DNA of 64,000 nt, taken from the NCBI RefSeq assembly GCF_010499455.1, contig NZ_JAAGOH010000003.1, forward strand, positions 1-64,000. Direction: 5' to 3'. Positions 63,542 to 64,000 of this stretch are shown here, in pieces (positions within the stretch are counted from its first letter, which is position 1; the number at the start of each line of letters is the position of its first letter). The notes under the pieces were generated by a model. That model ran no database searches. It saw only the letters and a list, made by a program, of their open reading frames with translations, and was not told where the DNA came from. The position numbers and the translations under genes are program-made. The stretch is from Ideonella livida. GTDB lineage: Bacteria; Pseudomonadota; Gammaproteobacteria; Burkholderiales; Burkholderiaceae_C.

Positions 63542-63558
63542 AAGTCATCCGATGACTT
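63542..63558. promoter_or_regulatory. GntR operator-like site C
   Basis: AAGTCATCCGATGACTT is a perfect 8-1-8 palindrome, the strongest of three. It is 17 bp before the start codon of the mandelate-racemase-family gene, where bound regulator would block transcription. Confidence 0.65.
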
Positions 63559-63575
63559 AACCGAACGGAGCCCCC

Positions 63576-64000
63576 ATGAAGATCGAGACCGTGCGCGTCA
63601 CGGAGTTCAGTTATCCGAGCCACCGCAGCACCGATGCCGCCGGCCACAGCCACCCCGGCCCCCTCACGCAGGCGCGCCTGTCGCTGCTGACCATCACCAC
63701 CGACGACGGGCAGCAGGGCCACGCCTTCGCGCCGTGTGAGGTGATCCGCGAGCATGTGCTCAACGCCTTCTTCCGCAAAGTGCTGGTGGGGCGCGATCCG
63801 CTGCACCGCGAGAAGCTCTGGGCCGAGCTGGAGCACTGGCAGCGCGGCAGCGCCGGGCAACTCACCGACCGGGCCCTGGCCGCCGTGGACCAGGCGCTGT
63901 GGGACTGGGCCGGGCGCGCCCTGGGCCAGCCGGTCTACAAGCTGATCGGCGCCTACCGCGACAAGGTGCCGGCCTACGGCAGCACCATGTGCGGCGATGA
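63576..64000 (+). CDS. Mandelate racemase/muconate lactonising enzyme family protein, partial
   Basis: Open to the window edge, 141 codons visible. MKIETVRVTEFSYPSHRSTD is the beginning of the enolase-superfamily capping domain, and ALAAVDQALWDWAGRALGQP carries the family's helix that precedes the barrel. The barrel with catalytic Lys, His and metal ligands lies outside. Members in such clusters dehydrate galactarate, talarate or cycloisomerise galactarolactone; the partial sequence does not decide. CGGAG precedes the ATG by 7 bases. Three GntR-like operators are directly upstream. Confidence 0.8.
   Translation, partial: MKIETVRVTEFSYPSHRSTDAAGHSHPGPLTQARLSLLTITTDDGQQGHAFAPCEVIREHVLNAFFRKVLVGRDPLHREKLWAELEHWQRGSAGQLTDRALAAVDQALWDWAGRALGQPVYKLIGAYRDKVPAYGSTMCGD

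Overview
The window reads as part of a secondary replicon (chromid or megaplasmid) of a GC-rich betaproteobacterium, most likely order Burkholderiales. The reasons are dense GC-rich coding, several Bug-type tripartite tricarboxylate substrate-binding proteins, a Burkholderiales-style trimeric porin, and a parA-parB-rep module with an iteron-bearing origin near 25.4-30.2 kb. Genus is not resolved. No tRNA, rRNA, CRISPR array, insertion sequence or prophage was seen.

Layout. (1) 1-11.3 kb: the end of a parvulin/SurA-like protein, then nine leftward genes that look like one catabolic operon: HisD-type dehydrogenase, two SDRs, Bug protein, fumarylacetoacetase-like hydrolase, phytoene-desaturase-like flavoprotein, SnoaL-like protein, alpha/beta hydrolase and FAD monooxygenase. 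Its substrate is unknown. Between the first and second gene lie three inverted repeats; two share a loop core but have unrelated stems. (2) 11.4-20 kb: mixed single genes (glyoxalase fold, SDR, glycine-rich RRM protein, cation diffusion facilitator, YghU, an uncharacterised protein, MFS plus DeoR regulator, ferredoxin, GNAT) and a decayed tesB thioesterase. (3) 20-24.6 kb: a DUF1329/DUF1302 outer-membrane pair and a divergent LysR regulator. (4) 24.6-30.2 kb: three copies of a palindrome GTTGTACGGTACAAC (candidate parS, one inside parB), parB, parA, a 0.7-kb AT-rich region with at least seven copies of an iteron (best match GTCCAGCTTTTACCCGC), and a Rep_3-type initiator. (5) 30.2-35.7 kb: Lrp regulator divergent from ornithine cyclodeaminase and a CtlX-type amidinohydrolase, then CapA-like and ChaN-like proteins. 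(6) 35.7-64 kb: a pectin and hexuronate catabolism island.

How the island works. A lipoprotein pectate lyase (PL1) cuts pectate; a porin and a TogMNAB-type ABC system import oligogalacturonides; oligogalacturonate lyase (Ogl), KdgF, KduI, KduD and KdgK turn the unsaturated ends into KDPG. Saturated galacturonate, probably taken up by the TRAP system, is oxidised by uronate dehydrogenase, opened by an SMP-30 lactonase and dehydrated by a GarD-type galactarate dehydratase. A partial mandelate-racemase-family gene at the right edge may add another aldarate step. Regulators are a KdgR-like IclR protein and two FadR-family GntR proteins, with matching palindromes next to several promoters. A MATE exporter coupled to ogl and a polar-amino-acid-type ABC transporter inside the island are unexpected. 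The KDPG aldolase and the last steps of galactarate use are not in this window.
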